From Coprinopsis marcescibilis (lineage: Eukaryota; Basidiomycota; Agaricomycetes; Agaricales; Psathyrellaceae), in NCBI GenBank assembly GCA_004369085.1, contig ML210148.1, forward strand, positions 428,977 to 492,976: DNA of 64,000 bases, written 5' to 3'. Positions 20,407 to 31,409 of the stretch are shown one piece after another. Made by a program: the position numbers and the translations under genes. Positions within the stretch are counted from its first letter, which is position 1; every line of letters starts with the position of its first letter. The notes below the pieces were generated by a model. That model was not told the origin of the DNA and did no database searches. It worked only from the letters and a program-made list of their open reading frames with translations.

Positions 20407-23400
20407 TCATGACCCTCGAGCACGCGCTACCATATCCTCCAGTCCAATCGCCCTGAAGTCTTCACTCTCCGTAGCTCCGCCAGTGGATTTCGGTGCCCAC
20501 ACCGCATCGTCCAAGATATACACCAACAGCCCGTGCTTCCCATCTGCAGTCTCGCTGACTCTATATAACGGCATTCGCGAGTTCTCGTGAGCGCGGCCGG
20601 TCGGAATGAACAGCAAGTTGTGTTCAGCGGCAAACTCTTCAACAATGGAGCGGAAAGTGATTTCTTGCGTGCGGGCTGACATCCGAGCTGGCCTGTCTGC
20701 AGCCTTTGCGGTGGGTGCAGTGGAGACTTTAACGGCCAACTCCGCTTTGAAGTCAGGTTTGACCAGGCGAGTTGGAGCCTCTGGACCGAGCTCAATGGCT
20801 CTGTTCATTAGCTGCAAGCCCCTCGTGAACCCTCGGTTAACACCTGAAAGGGTGCTGATCGATTCTGGGAAGACCTCTTTCCAGAACTGGTACCACTGCG
20901 CCACTTCCTCAAAGCTGATTTTTGGTTGGATGAGCCAAAAGTGCAACACATCCAACCATTTGGGGAAGAATTCCGTCTCCAATATCTGCGAGAATATGGA
21001 AGAGCGAATAAGGTCAGACCAAGCGAGGACCAGATTCAATGGCTCCATCTTTTGAGCCCGAGGGTTGACGCGGAACTCAGTTCGTAATGTGGCGCCCAGT
21101 TTAGGAACAATGTACTTGAGCATCATCGAATCCCAATCGCCTTTTTGGAAAACCTAACAAGGGTTATCAGAGCTCCATCTTCGTCGCAAATGGCTGAGAA
21201 ATGTGACTCACATCTTTCCAAGCGTGCAAATCCTGCGGTTTCGGTTCTGTGGCGTCCCAATTCTTCAGAAGACTCCTAACCTTCCTTCTCGCGTCGTCAA
21301 GGACTGAATCAACCCGCAACCCAATGTGTGGAAGCCAAGGGAACACAATTGTGTGCAATGACACTGCGGACCGCTTGGGACTCCAGTCCACCACAGCCTT
21401 CTGGACCTTAGGTAAAAATAGTTGATCCAGCATATTGTCCTTTATGAACTGCGGTAAGAACGATGACCACGATTCGTACAAGTTCACGGCAGGTTGTGGG
21501 TCTTCTGGCGACCATTCGTTGTTGATGACAGTGCGGACCTTGGGTAACCATACGTTCCACAATAGACTCTCGAACGGCGTCATTGATTTCTCCCTGAAAG
21601 GTTCGTTAGTAACCTCATGTGTTAACAGCGTTGGTACTTACTCGGATGGAATGATTTTTGTCTTCGCACCGTAGATATCTACCTGTGTGCTTGTTGTGGC
21701 ATTGTCGCTGTTGACCTTCAGGGCCGGCTTCCATTCCCGGAAAGTCGTCAAAAACGCTGCAGGGTTGTCTAAGGGCTCCCAGCTTGCAACTAGGCGACGC
21801 AATAGCGGCGCAACTGCAGCAACCACAACTTCGTCCAGCTGATATTTGTCGAACTCGTTGGGAAATTGGGTAACGAGGCGATGCACTAGGGGCGAAAATG
21901 GGTCGAGTGAGATTTCGTACATCGAGGCGAGTTCTTTTGATAGAACGTGGATTTCGTTGGCAACGATTTGAATCTGCTGCATTCTGGAGATTACTGGGGA
22001 TAGGAACATTAGCTGCTGTCCGTCACACACCAGAAACGGAGCGCGTACATTCCGCTTCATCGTCTACTTTCTTGCGAAGACGCCTATCCTCCGAGAGCAC
22101 AAACTTCTTGCGTTCTTGCAAAGCCTTTGCTTCGCGGGCGAGGCCTTCGAGATCGCCCTTGCAACTGTCCGCGATTAGTTTAATGTTGTGGCGCACTTCA
22201 GGTATTCTAGTAGGGTCATTTGAAGGTGCCCAAGGGTTCAAGTTTACTTCGGACAGCGATGAAACCTCTCTAGGCTACGAGCAAAGATTCAGTTCGAAGT
22301 GAGTCTGTGTATCGAACTGTGGTGCTTACCACTGCGCCTGTAGCATCAATTATCTGGCCAATTCCGACAGGAGCAGCCTGATCCCCGGCCTCTTCCAATA
22401 TTTGTTCGTATGTTTTGTGTTGGACCTTGGTCTTGACCTTCTTGGGCTTCTTCCAAGCTTCAGAGCGCTTCTCTTGGGCATCTTTAGCTTTCTTTTTCAG
22501 CTTCTTGGTCGACTTGTCCTCCTCTTCATCACTAACATCTTCGCCTCTTCGTTTGGCTTCCCTTTTCGACTGTTCCGTCTTCTCCTTGAATCCACGGAAG
22601 GCAATACCCATTTTCTGTGGTCGCAGCTTGCTTTCGATTGGCGTGACGATACCTGACTTTTCTGCACCCAATCCAGACCCTGCTTGCCACCCCATCTTGG
22701 CGAGCATTCTGGCTCCAAAACTACCTGAGAGTTTGCTGAAATGGGACATTTCATCAGCTGTAAGCGCGGGTTTCGGAGCGGGCGTTTCGTCTCGAGTGAA
22801 CCGCTGTTGTCGGCTGCCAAAGGCACTAGGAACATCTGGTGCTGGAGTCGAATGAGTCGAGGAATCCTCTACATCTTCCATCTCCTCCACTGATGCATTG
22901 GAGCCGATTCCTCCTTTGCTGGCTCCGATTCCTCCTCTGCTGGCTCCGATTCCTCCTCTGCTGGCTCCGATTCCTCCTCTGCTGGCTCCGATTCCCCCTC
23001 TGCTGGCTCCGGATGCACCTCCGGTCATGAACGCAGCATACGCCCCAAGTCCCCCGCGTGAAGCGCCCATACCACCCCGAGATGACCCAATTCCTGTGGC
23101 CGGTTCCTCACCACTAGTGCCTCCAGACTTGAAAGCACCAATGCCACCAAAACGAGGCCGCTCAACATCAGGCTCATCAGACAATATTGGAGACTGACGT
23201 CCTGGTGGATCGTCTTCGTCCTGTTGCTCCCGATCAGAATCGCTGCTTGTCGAGCTGTCGCCATCGTCCTCGACCTGGTCACCTTCCCCGTCCTGCTCAG
23301 AATCGTGTCCATCTGACATGTCAACATCCACAGTTTCCTCCAAATCTACAGTTTTACCCGTGGACACGAAGGCAGGTGCCTTTGTCCAGTCACTTCGTTT

Positions 23401-23643
23401 GGGCTTGTCCCCTCGAGTTCTACCGTATCCTTCGTCTTCGCTGTCACTTGCGAAAACACCATAGATAGCATCGTCCTTCCCATTCTTTTTCCGACGTTTG
23501 CGTTGGTATGGATTCTCGAACAGAGCCCGCTCCTCCTTCAGGTCTGGATTGTTGTTATCAAAGTCGTCAAAGTCATGAGAGTCCGAGTTGTTAGAGGAGT
23601 CAGAGTCGTCTCCGTCATCCAAGACACGTTTACGGCGTGCCAT
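20407..23643 (-). CDS. G-patch splicing factor, TFIP11/Ntr1 (Spp382) family
   Basis: In other eukaryotes this protein recruits and activates the Prp43 helicase to take apart spent spliceosomes. The start is ATG at 23643 with an acidic Ser/Asp-rich N-terminus, then FENPYQRKRRKKNGKDDAIYGVFA, the typical TIP_N block. The G-patch follows (about 22770-22640) with GARMLAKMGWQAGSGLGAEK and KMGIAFRGF. The C-terminal half carries the GCFC-type helical region (LLWNVWLPKVRTVINNEW, WSDLIRSSIF), ending at TGA 20407-20409. Between the N-terminal block and the G-patch sits a tandem GGIGASR repeat (see the repeat entry). Four or more introns lie 3' of the large first exon. Confidence 0.9.
22900..23011 (-). 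repeat. In-frame 21-bp minisatellite in the TFIP11 gene (GGIGASR units)
   Basis: About five near-perfect 21-bp units encode consecutive Gly-Gly-Ile-Gly-Ala-Ser-Arg heptads, with degenerate versions on the flank (GGLGAYAAF, GGMGASR). Adjacent units differ by zero to two bases, implying recent unit duplication by slippage or unequal exchange. Confidence 0.9.
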
Positions 23644-24223
23644 GCCAGGGACCAGAATTCAGGAGAAGTGACGAGAGTGAATGTATGTTCGCGCTTAGTT
23701 TGGCTGTGGACCAGAACTGAGAAGAGGCGTGCGAGTCACACGGTCGGCAGCCACATGACTATTAGCGCTCGATGGCAGGCGCGACCATCATGACGATGTC
23801 CCTCTCTATTATCTTTTGGATCGCTCAGGGGAACATATATCGTCCTGTTTAAACCCGCAGAAGTGTCCGCATGGCCACCTGTCCTTACTCATGTCTCGAT
23901 ATCACAGGAACTCTCAGGAAACGGAGCATACATACCCGCCATCAGAAACTGCATTCAACAATAGGTTGTGCCGAATTCATGACAGAAAAGTTCTCTCACT
24001 GATGAACTTCTTACAGCCGCCCATCAACTGTGCGCACCTGCTCTAATTGTCTTAGTGCATCTTACCGCATATGTACATGCACGCTTATTGTTTCTCGAGA
24101 GTTGACACTTTCCCCAAGTCGACTTAGGACTTGGTATCACAGGCCTATAAAGTGCCTGGCCACTGTTCGGACGATCTCTATCCTTCTTTCCTGGGTCGCA
24201 ACGTTTCTCTCCACTCTGCCGTC
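23644..24223. other. Divergent promoter region, TFIP11 and carboxypeptidase
   Basis: The stretch lies between the TFIP11 start (-) and the carboxypeptidase start (+). Only the TATA-like element listed separately stands out; no gene is seen. Confidence 0.5.
24146..24152 (+). promoter_or_regulatory. TATA box of the carboxypeptidase gene
   Basis: TATAAAG sits 72 bp upstream of the ATG at 24224, a spacing that would place transcription start roughly 30-40 bp before the start codon. Confidence 0.6.
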
Positions 24224-27089
24224 ATGACATACGGTTTCCTGACCCTCACTTTTGCGCTGTTTTGCGCTCCCTTCGTCGCGTCTCAGGAGCAGCAAGGTAC
24301 TCCTCCTAGTACATGGCCTCATAATTATCCTGGCAAACCCTCTGGTAACCCAAGTACTGCATGGCAAAACTGTACGAGACATGTTCCTCTCGTGTAGCTT
24401 CCATCTCATTGTCCGCTGTCCAGACTTTCGAGTTACCAGCCCTCTACCAGGCGTCGATTTCCCTATTTCACAGAGTTACGCTGGCAATTTGCCGGTTCAA
24501 CGAGCAGGGCATCCTAATGACACCTTTTTCTTCTGGGGGTTCGAATCTGAACAGGGCTCATTGACTGCAACTCCCAACCGACACACAACCGAAAAACCCT
24601 GGACGATATGGCTAAACGGCGGCCCTGGAACATCCAGCATGTATGGGTTGTTTTTCGAGGTCCGTACCACATTCAACCCAAATATATATAACCATAGTAA
24701 CATTTCCCTTAGAATGGGCCCATACGCATCGAGTCAGACGGAAGCGTCACGCGCAACCAGCATAGTTGGGATAAACTGTCAGATATTTTCTGGATTGACC
24801 AACCAGTGTGAGCACCATTCATTTGTCGGCTCTAACTGCTGGGCTGACGCGCCGTATGTCTATAGCGGCGTCGGGTTTTCAACCGCTGACTCTCAGGGAT
24901 ATGGTCAGTTGAGCAGTTGCTATAGCACTTCCTCCCACCATAAGCTAACTAATTGTTTCTTTCAGTTGCCGACCAAGACCAAGTAGGGCGGGATTTCGTA
25001 AGTTGGAGACACACAAACATCGCTGTGGGAACTAACTCTAATTCTTTTTTAGATTGGTTTCTTGGACAATCTCGTCAAGGTTTTCCCAAATCTGAAGACG
25101 CGACCACTGCACATCTCTGGGGAGAGTTATGCCGGATATTATATTGTGGGTATTACTGGAATCAGCATCAAACACAATATTTCTTACCATAACCCAGCCC
25201 TATATCATGAAGGCTTACTTTTCTACGCCAAACCCACCCGTGAAAGTCGCGAAAGTCTTTATCGGAGATGGTACCATTGCCCCCGGTGTCGCATTCAATC
25301 TCGTACCTACGGTAAGTTGCTCAAGCTCCTACAGTTTGGCGTCTTTTTGACATACTTCACCCCATAGCTCAGCGTCGTTGAGACATTCCCCCAATTAATT
25401 GGATACGACCCTGAAGTGTACCTCTACTTCAAGGAACAGTAAGTTACAAATGGCCATCCTCATTTCAAATCTCACTCCGATACTCTTAACAGGCACGAGC
25501 TGTGCGGCTACAACCTTTCCCTTACCTATCCTCAGACGACCCAATTGCCAGACATCCCGTTGGTACAGCCCAGAGATCGCGAGATTCCTTGGGCCGCTGC
25601 CATGAAGTACACGAGTCACGCTCAATTCTTGGCCAGTCTTAAACGACGCGCCACAGATGCTGAGGACAACACACTTTCGAAGCGAGACAGAGAGATGAGC
25701 CGGGAGCTTTGGAAGCGTGACATCTCGGATAGACTTGAGGGTGTAATTGACCCATGGGTAAGCGAATTTCTAAACCCAGTTTGACATTAACTTACCCCAA
25801 TGCAGTATGGTTGCTTCCTCTTGGACATGGCCATCGACTATGCTCTGAACTTTACATATCCATGGAGTAAGTGCACTCATTTCAGCTCATTTCAGCGCTC
25901 TGACATGCGAAACTTCCAGACGATGATGGTGGCTTCAATGTAAGTCCACCGTAGAAAGTCTCTGGGCTACTCTGACATCCACATAGATCTATGACGTTTC
26001 GGACTCAACAAACCCAAACCCAGCACATGAGGCGGCTCCATTCCTGAACAGTACGTCTCCCACTGCTCATCGAGAAAAGGCCATGTTACTTACATCGGCG
26101 CAGACCCCCAGGTCCGAGCAGCTCTTCACGCTCCGACTAGTAAGGATTGGGCGCTTCAATTCCCATTTGTATTTGGAGAGCAAGGCAGTACGTTGTCCGT
26201 TTTATTTCCTGAGATAGCTAGAACCTGACCCGCCATCCGTAGGAGAAGAGCCGAGTAAGTTATGAACACTTGACTACCCTTGGACGTGAATGTTAATTGT
26301 CCCTCTTCATTCCTCCTGCCATCAGGCCCCCCGTAAGTCCCGCTTACTTCTGCTTTATATGTCATTGTCTTAACCATACATTTCAAGACCCATCACATTC
26401 CTCACCGAACTTGCCACCAACGCCACCGCCAAAGACATCAAATTTGTGCTAATTGCCGGTAACAATGATGCCCTTATCCCTCACCTTGGAACCGAACGTA
26501 TGCATCCGAACTTTACTGTCCGGGTCACCAACTGAGTCGTTTTCCCTAGTGGCAATTCAAAATACGACATTCGGTGGAACAAGAGGGTTCACAAGGAAGC
26601 CAGCTACACCTTGGTCAGACGATCAGGGTAGATTTGGTGGTATTGTTCACCAGGAACGCGGCTGGACTTATGCGCTCTTCTACGGCGCTGGGCATATGAT
26701 TCCCTCTGCTGTTCCTCGCACAGTATGTCGTCTCATCGTGTGAATATGAACGGCGAGACTGACGTGTTGCATATTAGGCCTACTACTTTTTCAAGGAGTT
26801 TGTCCTTGGGAATAACCCAACTGGCAAAGTCGTACCGGCCCCTGGGGGCGGTTCCTATGTAGTTGGAGGGACCCGATCGGATTTGGAGGGCAAGAACCTC
26901 CCAGCCGGTCCCGAGATCTACCTTGGTGAAGGCGCTACCCAATCCACCTACGTATTCCCTCAGGCAACACGATCTGCCTGGCAAGCCTTTATCCAAACAG
27001 AGACGGCTACCACAGCACCCGCGGCTGCACCCACTACCAGGACAAGGAGACATAGAGCCTTGAGGACGGAAACGGAGTCGTCCAGCTGA
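24224..27089 (+). CDS. Secreted serine carboxypeptidase, peptidase family S10
   Basis: This enzyme removes C-terminal residues from peptides at acid pH in the vacuole or outside the cell. ATG 24224 begins a signal peptide (MTYGFLTLTFALFCAPFVAS). Family landmarks in order are WTIWLNGGPGTSSMYGLFFE (oxyanion region), DQPVGVGFSTADSQGY, ISGESYAGYYI with the nucleophile Ser, VLIAGNNDALIPHLGTE with the catalytic Asp, and GAGHMIPS with the catalytic His. The usual Cys of NGGPGCSS is Thr. The gene is cut into about 14 exons, including exons of 20 nt (25920-25939), 12 nt (26243-26254) and 7 nt (26326-26332). The last exon adds a Thr/Ala/Arg-rich tail and stops at TGA 27087-27089. Confidence 0.93.
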
Positions 27090-28061
27090 TTTGCTTCCCT
27101 GACGCCATTTTCACGATAGAGTTCCGTTCACTTTTCACGACGCCCTCCATGATGCTTTCCACGATGCTCGATGCTTTCAACTTTTCAAACGCACATGATG
27201 TTTTGCATACCCTTTCACGATACCCATAACGTATTCATTTTATTGCTAACTTACTTGACGAGCTTATTCCTTGGCCTTATTCCTTATGATCATTTCACGA
27301 CTGTCCGTTGCTGTACTTGTACTCGCATAACTTGTAAAAGTGTACCATAGTAGAACATTTGAAATGTTAAGAAGAATCAGATACATACATAACTGCAAGA
27401 ATCGGTTTAAGCATACTTTCACCCCCGAGTTGAATTCAAGGTGGCTTGTCGGAATCTTATGATGTACATGTACATGTGAGTATAGTTATAGACAGAGAGT
27501 ACACAATCACCTCGCTCGACTTAGATTGATACCATCCTCATCGTCCGCATCGAACGTAAATACTGCCATGAAATGCTTACGTCGGAAGAAGGCAGTTCGA
27601 TGGCAAAGTGATACCACTTTCACCACATCGACTCAGAGAAGGAGATAACGCGAGTGTTACTAAGTCTATGTGATATTCCAAGCGACAGAACTGGTCGTAC
27701 ACTCACCGTAGGCTTGAAGCTTTGAATTCTCCACCATTACGGTGGCCTGATCGGCTGTGCTTGGTACTAAAGCCCCTGTCTCACATCTTCTTCACTCTCG
27801 AAATGGGCCACTCTCGAACTGGTTAATGCAGATTCCAGGTAGTATTTGCATACGCCTCGAAGTCTCGGAGAAATAGACCCAAAGAGTTACTAGTTAGGGC
27901 TTCGCTATATGCTATGTTGAGTTGATGTCGAACGGAACTGAGCCTCGTGCTTAAACGGACGGTCACACTATTATTATTTGTGATCCTTTGGGCACGATAG
28001 GTCGCAGCGAACAGTCAAGGACTCTTGCTCAGAACGCGTTTCGAGGTGGGATTTCGGCCAG
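27090..28061. other. Long intergenic stretch before AP-1 gamma
   Basis: Almost 1 kb holds the carboxypeptidase 3' flank and the AP-1 gamma promoter. Short repeats are visible (TTTCACGA recurring at about 27110-27300; GTACATGTACATGT at about 27464). I found no tRNA, no open frame with family similarity and no spliced gene. Confidence 0.5.
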
Positions 28062-31000
28062 ATGGGATACAACAATCTTAAAGGTGAGTACATGGGTATT
28101 GCCGACTTTAGTTCAACTTGCCTAACGTATCGATTAGCGCTCATCAAGGGGATTCGAGCATGCAAGGTCATCGCTGCGCACATTATCTACCCAATCGTTG
28201 AACTCATCTCGACCAATTGCTTTATTACAGACCGTGGCGGATGAGCGGGCTCTTATCCAGCAAGAATCTGCAGCTATCCGAGCGTCATTCCGCGAAGAAG
28301 ATTCGTTTCAGCGTCACCACAATGTAGCCAAATTGCTCTACATCCACATGCTGGGTTCGCCAGCGCATTTCGGCCAGATAGAATGCCTGAAGTTGGTCGC
28401 AAGTCCTCGATTTACCGACAAACGACTGGGGTATCTGGGAATCATGTTATTGCTTGATGAGAACCAGGAGGTGTTGACCCTTGTAACCAATTCATTGAAA
28501 AAGTGCGCTGCGTTGTGCTTTTCGTTTCGTGTCTGTCGTGAACCATTACATCTCCAGCGATATGAACCATTCGAACATGTATGCCGTTGGATTGGCCCTT
28601 TGCACCTTCGCCAACATTGCATCCGAAGAAATGTCAAGAGATTTGGCCAACGAAATCGAGAAGCTGTTGGGGTCGAGTAACACTTATATCAGGAAAAAGG
28701 TATGTAACCGCTTTGTGTCGACTCGACGTCTTTTGAGGAACTCTCTAGGCCGCTCTCTGTGCTCTCCGAGTTATCAAGAAGGTTCCCGATATTGCAGACA
28801 ATTTCGTTGGCAAGGCCAAAAACCTGTTCAACGATCGAAACCACGGCGTATTGCTCTCAGCTATCACCCTCGTCATTGAGATGTGCTCCATTGACGACAC
28901 TATTCTGAATGAGTTCCGTAGTGTGAGCACGTTTCCAATCGATTCCATTTGCATCCTTCAACCTGGTTCCCTAGGGCGTGCCGCTCCTTGTACGGAACCT
29001 GAAATCACTTGTCACGACGGGATACAGCCCAGAACACGACGTCTCAGGAATCACGGACCCATTCCTTCAGGTCAAGATCCTTCGCCTTTTACGTCTCCTT
29101 GGAAAGGGGGATGCGCAAGCCAGTGAGACTATGAACGATATCCTTGCCCAGGTAATGATATAAGGTCGCATGTAATCTCCGCCTCTAATACTCTGTTAGG
29201 TTGCCACCAATACGGACGGCTCAAAGAACGTCGGAAATTCCATCCTATACGAGACTGTTCTCACTGTGTTGGAAATTGAGGCAGATTCAGGTCTACGGGT
29301 AATGGCTATCAATATACTGGGTAAATTCCTGACCAACAGGGACAACAATATCCGGTAAGCCTTAATGCACTTGTCGCACCGGGCTGCTCTCAGATTTACT
29401 CAGCTACGTCGCTCTGAACACCCTGAACAAAGTCGTGACCATGGACACCAACGCCGTCCAGAGGCATTGCAACACCATCCTTGACTGCCTTCGGGACGGC
29501 GACATCTCAATCCGTCGACGAGCCTTGGAACTTTCCTACGCACTCATCAACGAAAGCAATGTCCGAATCCTCATCCGGGAGCTTTTGGCCTTCCTTGAAG
29601 TTGCGGACGACGAGTTCAAACTTGGGATGACCACTCAGATCTCGCTCGCTGCCGAACGCTTCGCACCCAACAAGAGGTGGCACATAGACACTGTACTTCG
29701 TGTTCTCAAGCTGGTATGCTGATTTCATGACCATGGTTTTGTCTTGGGCTCACGAACTGTCCAGGCAGGCAACTTCGTCCGAGAGGAGATCCTCTCTGGA
29801 TTCATTCGTCTAGTTGCACACACCCCCGAACTTCAAGCCTATACAGCGTCCAAACTTTACCTTGCCCTCAAAGACGATATCTCTCAGGAATCACTCACTT
29901 TAGCGGCGACCTGGGTATTAGGAGAGTACGGCGATGTCTTGATGGAGGGAGGAATCGTTGAGGAGGATAAGACCACACCAGTCAGAGATTCAGAGGTGAT
30001 AGACCTCCTCGTGTCTTGCCTGGATTCGCCATACGCAAATTACCTCATTCGTCAATTTGTATTGGCTGCTCTCACCAAGGTTTCGGCACGACGCACAACC
30101 ACTGAACCCGAACAAGACCGCGTTGCGCAGATTTTGGCCAAATATACCACCAGTCCCGAACTCGAGCTTCAACAGAGAGCCGTCGAGTTCGCCAGCTTGT
30201 TCGCGCTGGGCGATATGCGAAGTGGTGTACTTGAGCAGATGCCAGCCCCTGAACTCAAGGCGACCGTTATGGGAGTTGGTAAGTCGCTGGCAATCTTGAC
30301 TCAACAGTCAAGCCTCTGACACCCTTTCAGTAAGTGAGAAGAAACCTGTCGGTTCAACTAAAGCAACAGAGGTAGGTTTCGATTCTTTTTAGACTGTCTC
30401 CCGCTTATCTCTATATAGGGAGACTTGCTCGGTGACGACCCGACAACGCCCACTGCTGGCTCTAACGGTGGAGCACCCGTTGGCCAATCCAGTCAAGATC
30501 TCCTCGCAGAAATCTTCGGATCCTCAACGTCGACCGGGCCTTCTGCAAGCACCTCCCCTCCGCCACCGCAGAAGAAAGCTATGGACGATATCATGGGTCT
30601 GTTCGGCGCCCCAACTCCTTCAGCTGTTCCGGTTACACCTTCAGTTCCTATATCAGTCCCTGCAACTCCTGCAACCGGGGGACTCTCTGCCTTTTCATTA
30701 CCTCAAGCCCAGATACCCGCTACGCCTTCGGCTCCTAAACTAACGTCTTACATCGCGTACGACAAGAATGGGTTGAAGATCACGCTCACACCACAGACAT
30801 CGCCAACAAAGCCTGGTATTGTCATGATTCTCGCCAGATTCCAGACGACAGGTTCTGTCGCAACTGGAATCAGTTTCCAAGCAGCCGTGCCCAAGGTATG
30901 TTATTCTTGGCTATATGTTGCTACTACACCGCGGTTCTAACTCGTTATTAGTCTCAGCAGTTGCAGATGCTTCCAATGTCCAATTCCACAGTCAACCCTG

Positions 31001-31214
31001 GAGCAACAGAAACTCAGCAGATGCGTGTTGCTGCCCCAGTTGGCGTACGTCTTTTCTTGTCATGGGGTGAGCTGATGGGCTGACACTTGTTTTGACTTCA
31101 CAGAGCCAGATCCGCTTGCGTCTGCGAATCGGATACACTATCGATGGGCAAACCTCGCAGGATCAAGTCGACTTTGCAGGGTTTCCCCCTAATCTGACCG
31201 GAGGTTCCTCGTAA
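28062..31214 (+). CDS. APL4: AP-1 clathrin adaptor complex, gamma subunit
   Basis: Gamma adaptin is a large subunit of the AP-1 complex that sorts cargo into clathrin vesicles at the trans-Golgi and endosomes. A tiny first exon (MGYNNLK) at 28062 joins to [10 protein letters not shown] and then [20 protein letters not shown]. The adaptin trunk follows with near-universal blocks: [38 protein letters not shown] and [21 protein letters not shown] Ser/Thr/Pro-rich hinge starts around 30425 and includes [10 protein letters not shown]. The C-terminal gamma-ear ([16 protein letters not shown] to [15 protein letters not shown]) ends at TAA 31212-31214. About eleven exons are used. Length, about 840 residues, is normal. 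No odd features beyond the very short first exon. Confidence 0.96.
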
Positions 31215-31409
31215 TGATCTTCTGCTATCTGACGCCCCTGCACACATAATACATCATTTCTTGTCTTTCCAATATTCCCGGTTCTAGCCTTATCAAATAG
31301 GATAGATTCAATCTCTCTCTTTGTACAGACTGGCTCGAAATAAGAGCAAACAATTAGAACTCAACAAGAAAAGTATCTACAAAAATGGGCAAGTAAAGAG
31401 GTTGTACAA

